Shown: positions 1 to 7,006 of the stretch, in pieces
How the letters are laid out: every line of letters starts with the position of its first letter
How positions within the stretch are numbered: position 1 is the first letter of the stretch
Origin: CAYZQE01 sp964480635
Lineage (GTDB): Bacteria; Pseudomonadota; Gammaproteobacteria; GCA-001735895
Length of the DNA stretch: 19,479 bases
Reading direction: 5' to 3'
NCBI GenBank assembly: GCA_964480635.1
Contig: CAYZQE010000044.1
Location: 1-19,479 of the forward strand
Notes under the pieces: generated by a model
Told to the model about the DNA's origin: nothing
What the model saw: the letters and a program-made list of their open reading frames with translations, nothing else
The model's database searches: none
Program-made: the position numbers and the translations under genes

Positions 1-9
1 ACAACATTC

Positions 10-21
10 ACAAGTACTTGT
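10..21. repeat. 12-bp perfect palindrome at the left edge
   Basis: ACAAGTACTTGT reads the same on both strands. It lies just downstream of the usg stop codon, before whatever gene follows on the minus strand (fimV in comparable genomes). It could be an operator or chance; there is no T-tract, so it is not a typical terminator. Nothing else is visible in the first 31 bases. Confidence 0.4.
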
Positions 22-31
22 AACTATTTAT

Positions 32-994
32 TTATAAAAAAGTTTTTCTAATTACAAGCATAGCATTTAAAAACAACTCTGCTGCACCATGACGTAAATG
101 ATCTGCCGTCAACACAAATTGAACATTTTGATTATCTTGCTCACTCACCATAAGCTGCGAAATAATCGCAATAGCATCTTCTTGTAACGATGTCACCGGC
201 GAAACGAGCGTATCATTTTCCTTAATAAATTCCACTAAGGTTAATTCAGAAAAGCGAGTTCCTAACTGTCGTTCATCTAAAGGAAATTCGCATTGCACGG
301 TAACAATAAATGTCGAGCCATAAAAAACAGGCGTCTGTATTAATTGAAGCTGTATAAATTTTGTCTCTTCTCCCAAATTAAATTTAACTTGTTGTGACAA
401 ATTTAAAGCCTTAGCTGAATTATTTTTAGCGTATAAATTAAAAGCCAGTTGCTCTGGAAACACTTTAGGCTCTACTGGTCGAGCATTCAGTAGCTCAACA
501 GTTTGTGATGCTAATTCATCCACACCTTTTTTGCCGTCATGACTAGCTGGCAATAATACGGTTATCTGTGCTGATTCAATTGGATTACTTTGATGAATAC
601 TCTGTAATGTTTTTAAAATAAGATAAGCTTCACTATCAACTAAATTAAACACACTTTGAGAATAATCAATTTGACCTTCACTCTCTTCTTCATTAGCTGA
701 AAAGTAAAGGTTACCGCCCTGTTTTAATAAAAGGGCACCATCAGAACTAATTTTTTCACTTAAGGCGTCATCTGGTTCTAATTGCATCACTAAACTGCAT
801 TGCTCAAAAGAGTCTTCTTTTTGATCAAGCGTCACCAAATAACTGCTTCCATATGCAAGACGGTTCCCTACATTGTCATCTGATGAATAAAGACGAATAG
901 ACTCTTTTTCTATCTCAATTTGCTGTAAAGCATTTAAAAGAGCTTCCGCCGCTAAACTGCCCGCATGGGTAATACCTATTATCAACTGATCCAT
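32..994 (-). CDS. usg: Usg, non-catalytic aspartate-semialdehyde dehydrogenase paralogue
   Basis: A 320-residue protein of the USG-1 family, a paralogue of aspartate-semialdehyde dehydrogenase with no established role. Blocks recalled from E. coli Usg are present: a dinucleotide-fold-like start (IIGITHAGSLAAEALL, from residue 5), a GKKGVDELASQTVELLN segment near 153-169, QLAFNL shortly after, TPVFYG near 221, and a C-terminal QFVLTADHLRHGAA segment. The GGNC catalytic-cysteine motif of true Asd is absent, so dehydrogenase activity is unlikely. The N-terminal glycine pattern is GITHAGS rather than the usual GATGAVG, which argues against normal NADP binding. The ATG follows the asd stop codon after only 3 bases with no strong ribosome binding site, suggesting translational coupling. 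The asd-usg pair normally precedes fimV and truA, which would lie left of the window. Confidence 0.88.
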   Translation of the reverse strand: MDQLIIGITHAGSLAAEALLNALQQIEIEKESIRLYSSDDNVGNRLAYGSSYLVTLDQKEDSFEQCSLVMQLEPDDALSEKISSDGALLLKQGGNLYFSANEEESEGQIDYSQSVFNLVDSEAYLILKTLQSIHQSNPIESAQITVLLPASHDGKKGVDELASQTVELLNARPVEPKVFPEQLAFNLYAKNNSAKALNLSQQVKFNLGEETKFIQLQLIQTPVFYGSTFIVTVQCEFPLDERQLGTRFSELTLVEFIKENDTLVSPVTSLQEDAIAIISQLMVSEQDNQNVQFVLTADHLRHGAAELFLNAMLVIRKTFL

Positions 995-997
995 CGG

Positions 998-2116
998 TTA
1001 TTTCTGCAATAAAATATTAAGCAGTCGGCGTAATGGTTCCGCCGCACCCCATAATAACTGATCACCCACCGTAAATGCCGATAGATACTCTTCACCCATA
1101 GACATTTTACGTAAGCGACCGACAGGAACATCTAAAGTGCCGGTCACGACGGCCGGTGATAACTGCTGCACGGTTAATTCACGATCATTAGGAATAACGT
1201 TTGCCCATTGATTAGCGTCAGCTAACATGCTCTCAATTTCGTCCATGGGTAAGTTTTTCTTTAATTTAATCGTCATTGCTTGGCTATGGCAGCGCATCGA
1301 TCCAATACGCACACACAGACCATCAACAGGAATAATGTCATTGCCAGTACGGCCTAAAATTTTATTGCTTTCAACGCCTGCTTTCCACTCTTCTTTACTT
1401 TGACCGCTTGGCATCGGCACATCAATCCAAGGGATTAAGCTACCCGCTAGAGGCACGCCAAAGTGTTCAGTAGGATACTCAGTTGAGTTCATTTTTTCAG
1501 TGATTTCACGGTCAATTTTTAAAATCGCTGAGGCAGGGTTATGCACGTCTGCTTTGACATGATCATGCAAACTGCCCATTTGTGCGATTAATTCTTTCAT
1601 GTGACGCGCACCGCCACCAGAAGCAGCTTGATAGGTCATGACACTTGCCCATTCGACCATATCGTTTTGAAATAAGCCGCCTAAACCCATGAGCATTAAG
1701 CTCACCGTACAATTGCCACCAATGAAATCTTTTTTACCATCGACTAAGGCTTGATCAATGACATGACGATTTACTGGGTCTAAAACAATAATGGTATGAT
1801 CTTTCATCCTTAATGAAGACGCCGCATCTATCCAATAGCCCGTCCAACCCGCTGCACGCAAATCGTCATACACTTGTTTGGTATAGTCGCCGCCTTGACA
1901 AGTAACGATAGCATCCATCTGCTTTAACTCATTAATATCAGTGGCATCTTTTAAAACTGGAATTTGCTTACCAATATCTGGGCCTGGCTGACCTACTTGA
2001 GAGGTCGTAAAAAACACGGGCTCATCAATGCTTTGAAAGTCATTTTCTTCTAACATACGTTGCATCAAAACCGACCCAACCATACCGCGCCAACCTACAA
2101 AACCAACTCTTTTCAT
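998..2116 (-). CDS. asd: Aspartate-semialdehyde dehydrogenase
   Basis: Converts L-aspartyl-4-phosphate to aspartate-4-semialdehyde with NADPH, the branch point to lysine/diaminopimelate, threonine, methionine and isoleucine; cytosolic. The protein is 372 residues, close to the 367 of E. coli Asd. The N-terminal NADP-binding loop reads GFVGWRGMVGS (5-15). The catalytic cysteine is C136 in GGNCTVSLMLM, and the active-site histidine is H277 in RIGSMRCHSQA. The gene is last but one in the leu-asd-usg run, 83 bp after leuB, and that gap carries a palindrome. A weak purine-rich GAG lies about 8 bases before the ATG. The reading frame is intact and all key residues are present, so the assignment is firm. 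Confidence 0.97.
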   Translation of the reverse strand: MKRVGFVGWRGMVGSVLMQRMLEENDFQSIDEPVFFTTSQVGQPGPDIGKQIPVLKDATDINELKQMDAIVTCQGGDYTKQVYDDLRAAGWTGYWIDAASSLRMKDHTIIVLDPVNRHVIDQALVDGKKDFIGGNCTVSLMLMGLGGLFQNDMVEWASVMTYQAASGGGARHMKELIAQMGSLHDHVKADVHNPASAILKIDREITEKMNSTEYPTEHFGVPLAGSLIPWIDVPMPSGQSKEEWKAGVESNKILGRTGNDIIPVDGLCVRIGSMRCHSQAMTIKLKKNLPMDEIESMLADANQWANVIPNDRELTVQQLSPAVVTGTLDVPVGRLRKMSMGEEYLSAFTVGDQLLWGAAEPLRRLLNILLQK

Positions 2117-2148
2117 ATCTTTACTCGTTTTTTCTATTCATTTATTTA

Positions 2149-2175
2149 GGGGTCGAACTATTTGACTCCGACCCC
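2149..2175. repeat. REP-like GGGGTCG...CGACCCC palindrome between leuB and asd
   Basis: GGGGTCG (2149-2155) and CGACCCC (2169-2175) form a perfect 7-bp GC-rich stem around a 13-base loop, in otherwise AT-rich DNA. On the minus strand the right-hand arm continues as GGGGTCGGAGTCAAATAG. The CCCC at 2172-2175 can instead pair with GGGG at 2190-2193, helped by TTCT/AGAA, so two mutually exclusive hairpins are possible in the leuB-asd mRNA. There is no T-tract, so it is not a classical terminator. The shape resembles palindromic elements associated with REP-type (RAYT) transposases, but only one copy is in this window. Confidence 0.6.
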
Positions 2176-2199
2176 ATTCTAATTAAGAAGGGGAAACCT

Positions 2200-3282
2200 T
2201 TATTTCAATTCTTTTAGTGCTGCAACCACTGCATCACCCATAGCAGAGCAAGCAATACTTGCTTCGCCATTGGCAATATCAGCCGTCCTTAAGCCTTGAT
2301 CTAATACATGACTAACGGCTTGATCAATTTTAGCGGCTAATTCAGGCTCGGCTAATGAATAACGCAACATCATTGAGACCGATAAAATGGTCGCTAAAGG
2401 GTTCGCTAAATCTTGGCCTGCAATATCGGGGGCAGAGCCATGAATTGGCTCATACATGCCTTTATTGTTTTTATCTAATGACGCCGAGGGTAACATGCCG
2501 ATAGAACCTGTTAGCATGGCTGCGGTATCCGATAAAATATCGCCAAACATGTTTTTAGTTACCATCACATCAAATTGCTTAGGTGCTTTCACCAATTGCA
2601 TGGACGCATTATCGACATACATATGGCTTAGTTCTACTTCTGGGTATTCTTTAGCGACTCGAATCATCACTTCACGCCATAATTCAGACACTTCTAACAC
2701 GTTAGCCTTATCAACTGAACACACTCTTTTGTCACGTTTCATGGCTACTTTAAAGGCCGAATGAGCAATACGTTCAATTTCGTGTTCTGCATAAACGAGC
2801 GTGTTATAACCTTCGCGCTCACCATTATCTAAGGTGCGAATGCCGCGAGGCTGCCCAAAATAAATGCCGCCTGTTAACTCACGAACAATCATTAAATCTA
2901 GGCCCGACACCACTTCAGGTTTAAGCGTTGAGGCGTCAGCTAATTGAGGGTATAAAATAGCGGGGCGTAAATTAGAAAATAATTTTAATTCTGAACGTAA
3001 ACCTAGCAAGCCTTTTTCAGGGCGTAATTCACGCTCTAGGCCTTCATACTGAGGCCCACCAACTGCGCCCAATAAAATAGCATCAGCAGCTTTTGCAACG
3101 GCTAAGGTTGACTCAGGTAAAGGGGAGCCTGACTCGTCATAAGCGGCACCACCCACATTAGCTGTGGTAAATTCCGCATTAAAACCAAAGTCTTGTTTTA
3201 AGCAATCCATCAGTTTCACTGCTTCTGCTATAATTTCTTGGCCAATGCCATCGCCGGGTAAAATTGCTATTTTATGTGTCAT
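2200..3282 (-). CDS. leuB: 3-isopropylmalate dehydrogenase
   Basis: Oxidises and decarboxylates 3-isopropylmalate to 4-methyl-2-oxopentanoate with NAD, the third committed step of leucine synthesis. Its 360 residues compare with about 363 in E. coli. Family motifs are intact: LPGDGIGQEI at the N-terminus, VRELTGGIYFG (133-143) with the active-site tyrosine, the lysine of DKANVLE (191-197), the metal-binding block NMFGDILSD (244-252), GSIGMLPSASL (259-269) and HGSAPDIAG (281-289). An AAGAGAA ribosome binding site lies about 6 bases before the ATG. The gene follows leuD by 44 bp and precedes asd by 83 bp on the same strand, consistent with one transcript. The homologous isocitrate or tartrate dehydrogenases are less likely given the leu context and length. 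Confidence 0.97.
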   Translation of the reverse strand: MTHKIAILPGDGIGQEIIAEAVKLMDCLKQDFGFNAEFTTANVGGAAYDESGSPLPESTLAVAKAADAILLGAVGGPQYEGLERELRPEKGLLGLRSELKLFSNLRPAILYPQLADASTLKPEVVSGLDLMIVRELTGGIYFGQPRGIRTLDNGEREGYNTLVYAEHEIERIAHSAFKVAMKRDKRVCSVDKANVLEVSELWREVMIRVAKEYPEVELSHMYVDNASMQLVKAPKQFDVMVTKNMFGDILSDTAAMLTGSIGMLPSASLDKNNKGMYEPIHGSAPDIAGQDLANPLATILSVSMMLRYSLAEPELAAKIDQAVSHVLDQGLRTADIANGEASIACSAMGDAVVAALKELK

Positions 3283-3326
3283 ATTTATTCTCTTAAATCT
3301 TTAATAGTTATGTATGCGTTATTTAT

Positions 3327-3965
3327 TTACGCCCGTAACCATGGGTATTGCCCGTGATACGTTTGCTCAAAAGTTTTGATCTCTTGCTGATGTTGCAAGG
3401 TTAGCCCTATGTCATCTAAACCATTTATTAAGCAATGCTTGCGAAACGTATCAACTTCAAAGTTAAATTCATCACCTATTGCATTGCTAATCACTTGCGT
3501 TTCAAGATCCACACTTAATTGATAGTTATCATCATTATTAAGCTGTTCAAATAATTGACTAACGATGGCATCAGACAAAACAATGGGTAAAACCCCGCTT
3601 TTAAAACAGTTATTAAAAAAGATATCAGCAAAACTTGGGGCGATAACAACCTTAAAACCAAAGTCATCTAAGGCCCAAACAGCATGTTCACGAGATGATC
3701 CACAGCCAAAGTTTTCACGTGCGATTAAAATTTTCGCGATGTTATAAGGTGCTTTGTTTAATACAAAATCAGGGTCGATCCGGCGTTTACTATGATCTTG
3801 ACCTGGCTCACCTGGATCAAGATAGCGCCAATCATCAAACAAATTAACGCCAAAACCCGAGCGTTTAATCGACTTTAAATATTGCTTTGGAATAATCGCA
3901 TCGGTATCAACATTTGGCCTATCCATACCCGCAACAATGCCGGTAAATTTTTCAAATTTTTTCAT
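3327..3965 (-). CDS. leuD: 3-isopropylmalate dehydratase, small subunit
   Basis: The small subunit of isopropylmalate isomerase, which with LeuC interconverts 2- and 3-isopropylmalate. The protein has 212 residues (201 in E. coli); the extra length is partly near residue 50 and at the C-terminus. Recognisable blocks are NVDTDAIIPKQYLKS (19-33), the substrate-recognition segment ARENFGCGSSREHA, and VVIAPSFADIFFNNCFKSG. Near the C-terminus it keeps HCLINGLDDIGLTLQH, as in E. coli LeuD. The ATG lies 13 bp after the stop of the small lipoprotein gene. The bases just upstream (GTGTCTTCCC) contain no good ribosome binding site, so translation probably depends on coupling to the upstream gene. Confidence 0.96.
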   Translation of the reverse strand: MKKFEKFTGIVAGMDRPNVDTDAIIPKQYLKSIKRSGFGVNLFDDWRYLDPGEPGQDHSKRRIDPDFVLNKAPYNIAKILIARENFGCGSSREHAVWALDDFGFKVVIAPSFADIFFNNCFKSGVLPIVLSDAIVSQLFEQLNNDDNYQLSVDLETQVISNAIGDEFNFEVDTFRKHCLINGLDDIGLTLQHQQEIKTFEQTYHGQYPWLRA

Positions 3966-3978
3966 GGGAAGACACGAA

Positions 3979-4107
3979 TTATTCGCTTGCTGATTTCTTT
4001 AACGCTTTTCCTGCGCTCGAAATATCTTCGCCTAATCCTTTCATTGTTTCACAGGCTGATAACCCTAAAACCATCAATATAATTAAACTTGCTACTAATT
4101 TTTTCAT
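3979..4107 (-). CDS. Small entericidin-like lipoprotein between leuC and leuD
   Basis: A 42-residue frame. It begins MKKLVASLIILMVLGLSAC, a lipoprotein signal peptide with lipobox LSAC and lipidated Cys19. The mature 24 residues contain ETMKGLGEDISSAG and a basic, alanine-rich tail ending SASE. This closely resembles the Cys-Asn-Thr-Thr-x-Gly-x-Gly-Glu-Asp pattern of E. coli entericidin B, recalled from memory. It should be an inner- or outer-membrane lipoprotein; entericidins are described as an antidote/toxin pair tied to stationary-phase lysis, but a toxin role is not shown here and the second member is absent. The leuC stop is 1 base before the ATG, and AGAGGAT inside the last leuC codons serves as ribosome binding site 9 bases upstream. 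Expression is therefore locked to the leucine operon. Confidence 0.88.
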   Translation of the reverse strand: MKKLVASLIILMVLGLSACETMKGLGEDISSAGKALKKSASE

Positions 4108-4108
4108 G

Positions 4109-5521
4109 TTACACATCCTCTAAATGTCTTATGTCTACGAAATGCCCAAACACGGCTGCGGCAGCGGCCATCGCGGGAGATACTAAATGAGTGCGTCCAC
4201 CTTGACCCTGTCGCCCTTCAAAATTACGGTTTGATGTTGATGCACAGCGCTCACCACTTTCTAATCTATCTGCATTCATCGCTAAGCACATAGAACACCC
4301 AGGTTCACGCCATTCAAAGCCTGCGGTGGTTAATATGTCATCTAAACCTTCGGCTTCTGCTTGTTGCTTGACTAAGCCAGAGCCAGGAACCACCATTGCG
4401 ACTTTAATATTGCTTGCAACGTGTCGGCCTTTAGCCACTGCGGCGGCTGCACGTATATCTTCAATACGTGAATTGGTGCAAGAGCCAATAAACACTTTAT
4501 CGACACTGATTGAATCCATATCAACGTCGGCTTCAAGCCCCATATAATCGAGTGCCTTTTGCATACCACCCGATTTAACGGCATCTGACTCTTCACTTGG
4601 GTTCGGTACCTTTTGAGTAATCGACGTCACCATTTCGGGCGATGTCCCCCAAGTTACTTGTGGTTCTATTGCCGCACCTTGAATCACAATCTCGCGGTCG
4701 AACACCGCGTCATCATCCGTATGCAACAAAGACCATGCTTCAATGGCTTGATCCCAATCAGTACTTGGTGAATAAGGACGACCTTTTAGATAATCAATCG
4801 TGGTCTGGTCACAAGCAATTAAGCCCGCACGCGCACCACCTTCAATGGTCATATTACACACCGTCATGCGCCCTTCCATCGATAAGTCGGTAATGCCTTG
4901 TCCAGCAAACTCTATGGTATAACCTGTGCCGCCTGCTGTGCCTATTTCACCGATAATACGCAATACGATATCCTTAGCCGTTATGCCCTTAGCGACAGCG
5001 CCTTCGATCGTAATACGCATGTTTTTTGATTTCTTTTGCAACAAACATTGTGTCGCTAACACATGCTCAACTTCGGACGTTCCAATACCAAAGGCCAAAG
5101 CCGCAAATGCGCCGTGAGTAGAGGTATGTGAATCACCACAGACCACCGTCATGCCCGGTAAAGTCGCACCTTGCTCTGGCCCAATAACATGAACAATACC
5201 TTGACGGATATCATCCATAGTAAATTCTGTAATGCCGTTGCTTAGACAGTTTTTATGTAAGGTTTCGACTTGAGTTTTTGCGACAGGGTCAGTAATGCCA
5301 TCAATACCTAGAGCACGGTCAGTTGTCGGTACATTGTGATCGGGTACAGCTAAAATTGAATCGGTACGCCATACGGGGCGGTTAGCTAAACGCAAACCTT
5401 CAAAAGCTTGCGGTGAAGTGACTTCATGCACCAAATGGCGATCTATATATATCAGGGCCGTATCGTCTTCTTCACGTACGACATGCGCTTGCCAAATTTT
5501 ATCGTATAAGGTTTGTGCCAT
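4109..5521 (-). CDS. leuC: 3-isopropylmalate dehydratase, large subunit
   Basis: The large, [4Fe-4S]-containing subunit of isopropylmalate isomerase, an aconitase-family enzyme partnered with LeuD. With the ATG at 5521 the protein has 470 residues (466 in E. coli) and starts MAQTLYDKIWQAHVV, aligning directly with E. coli MAKTLYEKLFDAHVV. The frame is open six codons further, but GAGGAA lies 6 bases before the 5521 ATG and too close to the alternative at 5527. Cluster ligands are C348 in IGSCTNSR and C409 and C412 in EPGCSMC. Other motifs are YIDRHLVHEVTSPQAF, CGDSHTSTHGAF and the C-terminal NRNFEGRQG. It is the first gene of the operon, with a good promoter about 35 bp upstream and a LysR gene divergent. 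Confidence 0.97.
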   Translation of the reverse strand: MAQTLYDKIWQAHVVREEDDTALIYIDRHLVHEVTSPQAFEGLRLANRPVWRTDSILAVPDHNVPTTDRALGIDGITDPVAKTQVETLHKNCLSNGITEFTMDDIRQGIVHVIGPEQGATLPGMTVVCGDSHTSTHGAFAALAFGIGTSEVEHVLATQCLLQKKSKNMRITIEGAVAKGITAKDIVLRIIGEIGTAGGTGYTIEFAGQGITDLSMEGRMTVCNMTIEGGARAGLIACDQTTIDYLKGRPYSPSTDWDQAIEAWSLLHTDDDAVFDREIVIQGAAIEPQVTWGTSPEMVTSITQKVPNPSEESDAVKSGGMQKALDYMGLEADVDMDSISVDKVFIGSCTNSRIEDIRAAAAVAKGRHVASNIKVAMVVPGSGLVKQQAEAEGLDDILTTAGFEWREPGCSMCLAMNADRLESGERCASTSNRNFEGRQGQGGRTHLVSPAMAAAAAVFGHFVDIRHLEDV

Positions 5522-5539
5522 GCTCATTTCCTCAAACAT

Positions 5540-5608
5540 TTATTATTTGCAAAGAATTATAAAGACACTATAAAATAAAACAAATTCATAATTTTTATAA
5601 TTTGCATA
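5540..5608. promoter_or_regulatory. Paired direct repeats flanking the leuC promoter (candidate LysR sites)
   Basis: Two 14-base copies of TTAT(T/A)ATTTGCA(A/T)A occur at 5540-5553 and 5595-5608, 12 of 14 bases identical and 55 bp apart. One covers the predicted leuC transcription start and the other lies just upstream of the -35 box. They occupy the intergenic space between leuC and the divergent LysR gene. They could be binding sites for that regulator. They do not match a clean T-N11-A dyad, and the region is very AT-rich, so chance is possible. Confidence 0.4.
5556..5583 (-). promoter_or_regulatory. Promoter of the leuC operon
   Basis: On the minus strand TTGTTT (5583-5578) is followed after 16 bases by a perfect TATAAT (5561-5556). 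The predicted start is near 5549, giving a leader of about 28 nt before the leuC ATG. That is too short for a leucine-codon leader peptide and attenuator, unlike the E. coli leu operon. Confidence 0.68.
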
Positions 5609-5624
5609 ACTATTTGGAATAACA

Positions 5625-6497
5625 ATGGATAAGGTATCACTACAAACATTTATAAGCGTTGCAGAACATCAGTCTTTTTCTTTAGCGGCCAATGCTTTAT
5701 TTATGACCCAACCCGCCATTTCAAAACGTATAAAAATATTAGAACAACAATTGAATTGCCGTTTACTGGATAGAAACTCAAAAGTCATCAACCTCACACA
5801 AGCTGGGTTAGCGCTTTTACCTAGAGCAAAAAAACTTTTAAAAGAAATGGATAGCTGCAAACAGTTAATGACTGACCTCAGCGGGCAAACAATAGGATCG
5901 CTATCATTAGCGACAAGTCATCATATTGGATTGCACCGGCTCCCCCCTGTTTTACAACAGTTTGTGCTACGTCATCCAAAAGTTGAACTTGATTTAAATT
6001 TTATGGATTCGGAAGATGCTTGCCAAGCCGTTGACAATCATGAAATGGAAATCGCCATTGTAACCCTGCCCAACAAACAATGGAAAAACCTTAAGACGCA
6101 ATGTATATGGACAGATCATTTAGTCATTATTTGTCATAAAAACCATCCCTTAAGGCAGCAAATAAACGTTAAACTAGCTGACCTACTTAATCATCCTGCC
6201 ATTTTACCTTCTAAAGGAACATTCACTCGTAATATCATTGAAGAAAAACTAAAAGATTATAAATCTTCGTTAAAAATCAGCATGGAAACAAACTATCTAG
6301 AAACCATAAAAATGCTAGTTTCAGTTGGCTTAGGCTGGAGTATATTGCCACGTAATATGATTAAAGAAAATTCAGATGTTGTTATATTAAACATTAAGCA
6401 ATTTAATGCCAAGAGAAAACTAGGCTCAGTTACCCACAAGCACCGGACGCTTTCTAATCCAGCATCTGCCCTCATTCAATTACTAAAAACAATATAA
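5625..6497 (+). CDS. LysR-family transcriptional regulator, divergent from leuC
   Basis: A 290-residue LysR-type regulator. Residues 1-60 form the winged helix-turn-helix (LQTFISVAEHQSFSLAANALFMTQPAISKRIKILEQQLNCRLLDR). A linker helix follows (about 62-88), then a two-lobe effector-binding domain (about 90-290) beginning IGSLSLATSHHIGLHRLPPVL. LysR proteins usually control a divergent neighbour; here that is leuC, so a role in leucine operon control is inferred from position. In other bacteria such regulators sense a pathway intermediate; the ligand cannot be read from sequence. GGA lies about 8 bases before the ATG. TATAAT at 5596-5601 could be its -10, but no matching -35 was found. Downstream, glnK starts 143 bp away on the same strand, and no lysR terminator is evident. 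Confidence 0.88.
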   Translation: MDKVSLQTFISVAEHQSFSLAANALFMTQPAISKRIKILEQQLNCRLLDRNSKVINLTQAGLALLPRAKKLLKEMDSCKQLMTDLSGQTIGSLSLATSHHIGLHRLPPVLQQFVLRHPKVELDLNFMDSEDACQAVDNHEMEIAIVTLPNKQWKNLKTQCIWTDHLVIICHKNHPLRQQINVKLADLLNHPAILPSKGTFTRNIIEEKLKDYKSSLKISMETNYLETIKMLVSVGLGWSILPRNMIKENSDVVILNIKQFNAKRKLGSVTHKHRTLSNPASALIQLLKTI

Positions 6498-6524
6498 ATT
6501 TAAAAGCTGCACAGCCATAACCAC

Positions 6525-6560
6525 GCACCAAAATAAACAGTTAACGCACTAATATGGTGA
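6525..6560 (+). promoter_or_regulatory. NtrC-box-like sites upstream of glnK
   Basis: GCACTAATATGGTG (6546-6559) fits the NtrC dyad GCAC-Y-N5-GGTG in both half-sites. GCACCAAAATAAAC (6525-6538) has a good left half and a degenerate right half, exactly 21 bp (two helical turns) upstream. A further TGCAC half-site is at 6508-6512. The location before glnK-amtB, a classic nitrogen-regulated operon, supports the reading. Against it, I found no sigma-54 element (GG-N10-GC) between these sites and the glnK start. Confidence 0.55.
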
Positions 6561-6640
6561 TAAAAATCGATATATGCCCCATAATGGTTAAAAAAATAAT
6601 TTTAAATCATTAAAACAATAAACAAAACGGGGTAATTAAT

Positions 6641-6979
6641 ATGAAAATGATTAACGCTATCATTAAACCATTTAAGTTAGAAGATGTTAGAAATGCACTG
6701 TCGAATATTGGCATTCAAGGCTTAACGGTTACTGAGGTTAAAGGGTTTGGACGTCAAAAGGGCCACACAGAACTCTACAGAGGCGCCGAATACCAAGTTG
6801 AATACATACCAAAAATTAAATTAGAAATTGCCATTGATGATACTCAAGTTGATGCCGTCATTGAAGCCATTATACAGTCTGCAAACACAGGAAAAATCGG
6901 AGATGGAAAGATTTTTGTCACGCCTCTAGAAAATGCCATTCGCATTCGCACTAACGAATCTGGCTCAATCGCACTTTAA
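6641..6979 (+). CDS. glnK: PII nitrogen regulatory protein GlnK
   Basis: A PII signal-transduction protein of 112 residues, the standard length. It binds ATP/ADP and 2-oxoglutarate, is uridylylated under nitrogen limitation, and docks on AmtB to block ammonium uptake. The T-loop (about 37-55) contains RGAEYQVEYIPK with the modification site Tyr51. The ATP-binding B-loop TGKIGDGKIF (83-92) and C-terminal IRIRTNESG are intact. MKMINAIIKPFKLEDVRNAL at the N-terminus is typical. Linkage to amtB 27 bp downstream favours GlnK over GlnB. GGGG lies 8 to 11 bases before the ATG. NtrC-like sites upstream suggest nitrogen control. Confidence 0.95.
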   Translation: MKMINAIIKPFKLEDVRNALSNIGIQGLTVTEVKGFGRQKGHTELYRGAEYQVEYIPKIKLEIAIDDTQVDAVIEAIIQSANTGKIGDGKIFVTPLENAIRIRTNESGSIAL

Positions 6980-7006
6980 TTCCATTTCAAAATAACAGGA
7001 AAACAT

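Noticed and set aside
3882..4082. 66-codon plus-strand frame across the leuD-lipoprotein junction
   Set aside because: It is antisense to leuD and to the better-supported small lipoprotein gene.
4372..4596. 74-codon minus-strand frame inside leuC in another register
   Set aside because: Overlaps the intact leuC frame; no sign that leuC is frameshifted.
5590..5601. LysR-type dyad ATAATTTTTAT in the leuC-lysR gap
   Set aside because: Short, only A and T, and not a clear T-N11-A box; could easily be chance.
6556..6599. Possible sigma-54 promoter for glnK
   Set aside because: The available GG pairs (6556, 6586) are not followed by GC after 10 bases.
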